This document shows positions 6,548 through 7,637 of a DNA stretch of 7,637 nucleotides, piece after piece. The DNA comes from Comamonadaceae bacterium. GTDB lineage: Bacteria > Pseudomonadota > Gammaproteobacteria > Burkholderiales > Burkholderiaceae_C. Every line of letters begins with the position of its first letter. Positions within the stretch are counted from its first letter, which is position 1. The notes beneath the pieces are model-generated. The model saw nothing but the letters and a program-made list of their open reading frames with translations. It searched no databases and was not told the DNA's origin. Both the position numbers and the translations under genes were made by a program. The DNA lies in assembly GCA_947457975.1 (NCBI GenBank), contig CANGYC010000109.1, positions 1-7,637 on the forward strand, written 5' to 3'.

Positions 6548-6553
6548 AGAATA
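6548..6553 (-). promoter_or_regulatory. Candidate -10 box for the AEC permease gene
   Basis: On the minus strand TATTCT (four of six -10 matches) is followed by CAG and then two tandem GTG codons. The second GTG is 6 nt from the box, where transcription would be expected to start. No -35 match is seen, so this is a weak call supported mainly by the same arrangement at mutL and queG. Confidence 0.25.
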
Positions 6554-6573
6554 ACCGCTGAGCCATGGGGCCT

Positions 6574-6588
6574 CTGGGTTTTACCCAG
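6574..6588. promoter_or_regulatory. Inverted repeat CTGGGTTTTACCCAG, possible LysR-type operator
   Basis: Perfect 5-bp arms (CTGGG / CCCAG) flank a 5-nt centre, giving the T-N11-A form (T6575 to A6587) typical of LysR-type regulator sites. It lies in the divergent region, about 30 bp upstream of the permease start and about 105 bp upstream of the receptor start. No LysR gene is in the window, and short dyads of this kind occur by chance, so the call is tentative. Confidence 0.3.
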
Positions 6589-6623
6589 CCCCTGGCCCTT
6601 CGCGGCTGCACTACGATTCGGTC

Positions 6624-6649
6624 TATGCCGGCCAAAGGGTGCCGGCGTG
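6624..6649 (+). promoter_or_regulatory. Stem-loop in the leader of the Bug receptor gene
   Basis: GCCGGC at 6627-6632 and again at 6641-6646 can pair with each other around the loop CAAAGGGT. The stem can be lengthened by three outer pairs, one A-T and two G-T wobbles. It ends 32 nt before the Shine-Dalgarno and is not followed by a T run, so it is not a typical intrinsic terminator. A weak -10-like TACGAT at 6612-6617 would place the transcript start right at the hairpin base. Confidence 0.35.
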
Positions 6650-6680
6650 GGCCTCTCGGGCTCCGACCTTCTTTCAATAC

Positions 6681-6686
6681 AAAGGA
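6681..6686 (+). promoter_or_regulatory. Ribosome binding site of the Bug receptor gene
   Basis: AAAGGA ends 7 nt before ATG 6694, a normal Shine-Dalgarno distance. It decides the start against the in-frame ATG at 6625, which would add 23 non-signal residues ahead of a good signal peptide. It is the only well-placed Shine-Dalgarno sequence in the window. Confidence 0.75.
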
Positions 6687-6693
6687 TTCGCAC

Positions 6694-7637
6694 ATGCTTC
6701 GTCGCTCTTTCCTGGTGCCTGCACTGGCTTGCACGGCCCTCAGCCTCGCCACCGGTGCTGCCTGGGCCCAGGCCTACCCCAATAAAGCCGTCAAGCTGGT
6801 GGTGCCCTTTGCCCCGGGTGGCACCACCGACATCATCGCCCGCACCATTGCCGAGCCCCTGGGCAAGGTCTTGGGTCAGAGTGTGGTGGTGGAAAACCGC
6901 GCTGGCGGTGGCGGTGTGGTCGGCGCCAATGAGACGGCCAAGTCCGCCCCCGATGGCTATTCGCTGGGGATGGCCACGGTGTCCACCACGGCCGCCAACC
7001 CGGCCATCAACCCCAAGATCCCCTACAACGTCGCCACCGATTTCACGCCCATCATCAACATCGCGGCCACGCCCAACATCATTGCCGTGCACCCGAGCTT
7101 TCCGGCCAAGAACTTCAAGGAGTTCCTCGCTGAGATCAAGCGCAACCCCGGCAAGTACTCCTACTCCTCGTCCGGCACGGGCGGCATCGGCCACCTGCAG
7201 ACCGAGCTCTTCAAGAGCCTGACCGGCACCTTCATCACCCACATTCCCTACCGCGGCGCTGGCCCGGCCCTGAACGACACCGTGGCTGGCCAGGTGCAGA
7301 TCATTTTTGACAACCTGCCCTCGGCGCTGCCTTTCATCCAGCAAGGCCGCCTGGTGCCCATCGTGGTGGCAGCACCCCAGCGCCTGGCTGTGCTGCCCAA
7401 CGTGCCAACCTTCAAGGAGGTGGGGCTGGAGCCGGTCAACCGCATGGCCTACTACGGCATCCTTGGCCCCAAGGGCCTGTCCAAGGAAGTCATCGACAAG
7501 ATCAGTGCCGGCACCCGCAAGGCCCTGGAAGATCCGGCCGTGCGCAAGCGCATTGAGGACACTGGCTCTCTGATCGTGGCCAACACGCCCGAGCAGTTTG
7601 CCGAGCAGATGAAGGCCGAGTTCGAGGTCTACAAGAA
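6694..7637 (+). CDS. Bug family (TctC-like) periplasmic substrate-binding protein, 3' end cut off
   Basis: This is a Bug/TTT-family solute receptor. These proteins bind carboxylates and similar small anions in the periplasm; some feed tripartite tricarboxylate transporters (TctABC), but many have no linked permease. The window holds 314 complete codons with no stop. Family members are about 320-330 residues, so probably only 5-15 residues are missing. The N-terminus [19 protein letters not shown] is a signal peptide with a likely cut after AWA (25); RRSFL also resembles a Tat motif, but Sec export is possible. The mature part has Bug landmarks: PFAPGGTTD (38-46), [13 protein letters not shown] (66-78), [13 protein letters not shown] (83-95), TAANPAI (99-105) and then [19 protein letters not shown] with a following FDNLPSALP. 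The ligand cannot be read from sequence. The partner genes, if any, would lie beyond the window; the divergent AEC permease is unlikely to use it directly. Confidence 0.95.
   Translation, partial: MLRRSFLVPALACTALSLATGAAWAQAYPNKAVKLVVPFAPGGTTDIIARTIAEPLGKVLGQSVVVENRAGGGGVVGANETAKSAPDGYSLGMATVSTTAANPAINPKIPYNVATDFTPIINIAATPNIIAVHPSFPAKNFKEFLAEIKRNPGKYSYSSSGTGGIGHLQTELFKSLTGTFITHIPYRGAGPALNDTVAGQVQIIFDNLPSALPFIQQGRLVPIVVAAPQRLAVLPNVPTFKEVGLEPVNRMAYYGILGPKGLSKEVIDKISAGTRKALEDPAVRKRIEDTGSLIVANTPEQFAEQMKAEFEVYK

Noticed and set aside
6625..6693. In-frame upstream ATG for the Bug receptor
   Set aside because: It would put 23 non-hydrophobic residues before a good signal peptide, and AAAGGA is correctly spaced for ATG 6694.
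5283..6752. Long minus-strand open frame of 489 codons across queG and the AEC permease gene
   Set aside because: It covers two real genes in other frames, is dominated by Arg/Gly/Pro/Ala, and has no domain signature. It is a product of high GC content.
1..7637. Search for tRNA, CRISPR repeats, insertion sequences and phage or toxin-antitoxin genes
   Set aside because: Nothing supporting any of these was seen by eye. All substantial sequence is explained by eight housekeeping or transport genes.

Overview
The window looks like ordinary chromosome from a high-GC betaproteobacterium, most likely Burkholderiales and probably Comamonadaceae. The evidence is the strongly GC-biased codon use, the tsaE-amiC-mutL housekeeping neighbourhood, an E. 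coli-like DedA, a MutL of the endonuclease (MutH-independent) type, and a Bug-family periplasmic binding protein, a family greatly expanded in this group. No tRNA, rRNA, CRISPR array, insertion sequence or prophage gene was seen. The genus is an inference from family resemblance, not from a search.

Layout from left to right: the C-terminal end of a membrane protein (+, 1-170, possibly DUF3429); mutL (-, 180-2045); dedA (+, 2085-2726); amiC (-, 2748-4052); tsaE (-, 4049-4576, overlapping amiC as ATGA); queG (+, 4559-5632, whose 5' end overlaps that of tsaE); an AEC-family permease (-, 5633-6541); and the start of a Bug-type receptor gene (+, 6694 to the window end, cut off). Coding density is extreme. 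The only non-coding stretch over 50 bp is the 152-bp divergent region 6542-6693, and queG and the permease gene end on directly adjoining stop codons.

The central block corresponds to the enterobacterial queG / tsaE-amiB-mutL locus. Here queG is divergent, and dedA sits on the opposite strand between amiC and mutL, so mutL needs its own promoter. The genes cover tRNA anticodon-loop modification (TsaE for t6A37, QueG for queuosine at position 34), cell-envelope work (AmiC for septal peptidoglycan splitting, DedA for membrane homeostasis or lipid-carrier recycling), mismatch repair (MutL) and carboxylate-type transport (AEC permease, Bug receptor).

I found no convincing new multi-gene system. 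The most interesting structure is in gene starts and junctions. Four genes (mutL, dedA, queG, AEC permease) have a -10-like hexamer only 6-8 nt before the chosen start codon and no well-placed Shine-Dalgarno sequence, which suggests leaderless or near-leaderless mRNAs. tsaE and queG overlap head to head. The permease/receptor divergent region holds a LysR-type-looking dyad and a 5'-UTR hairpin.
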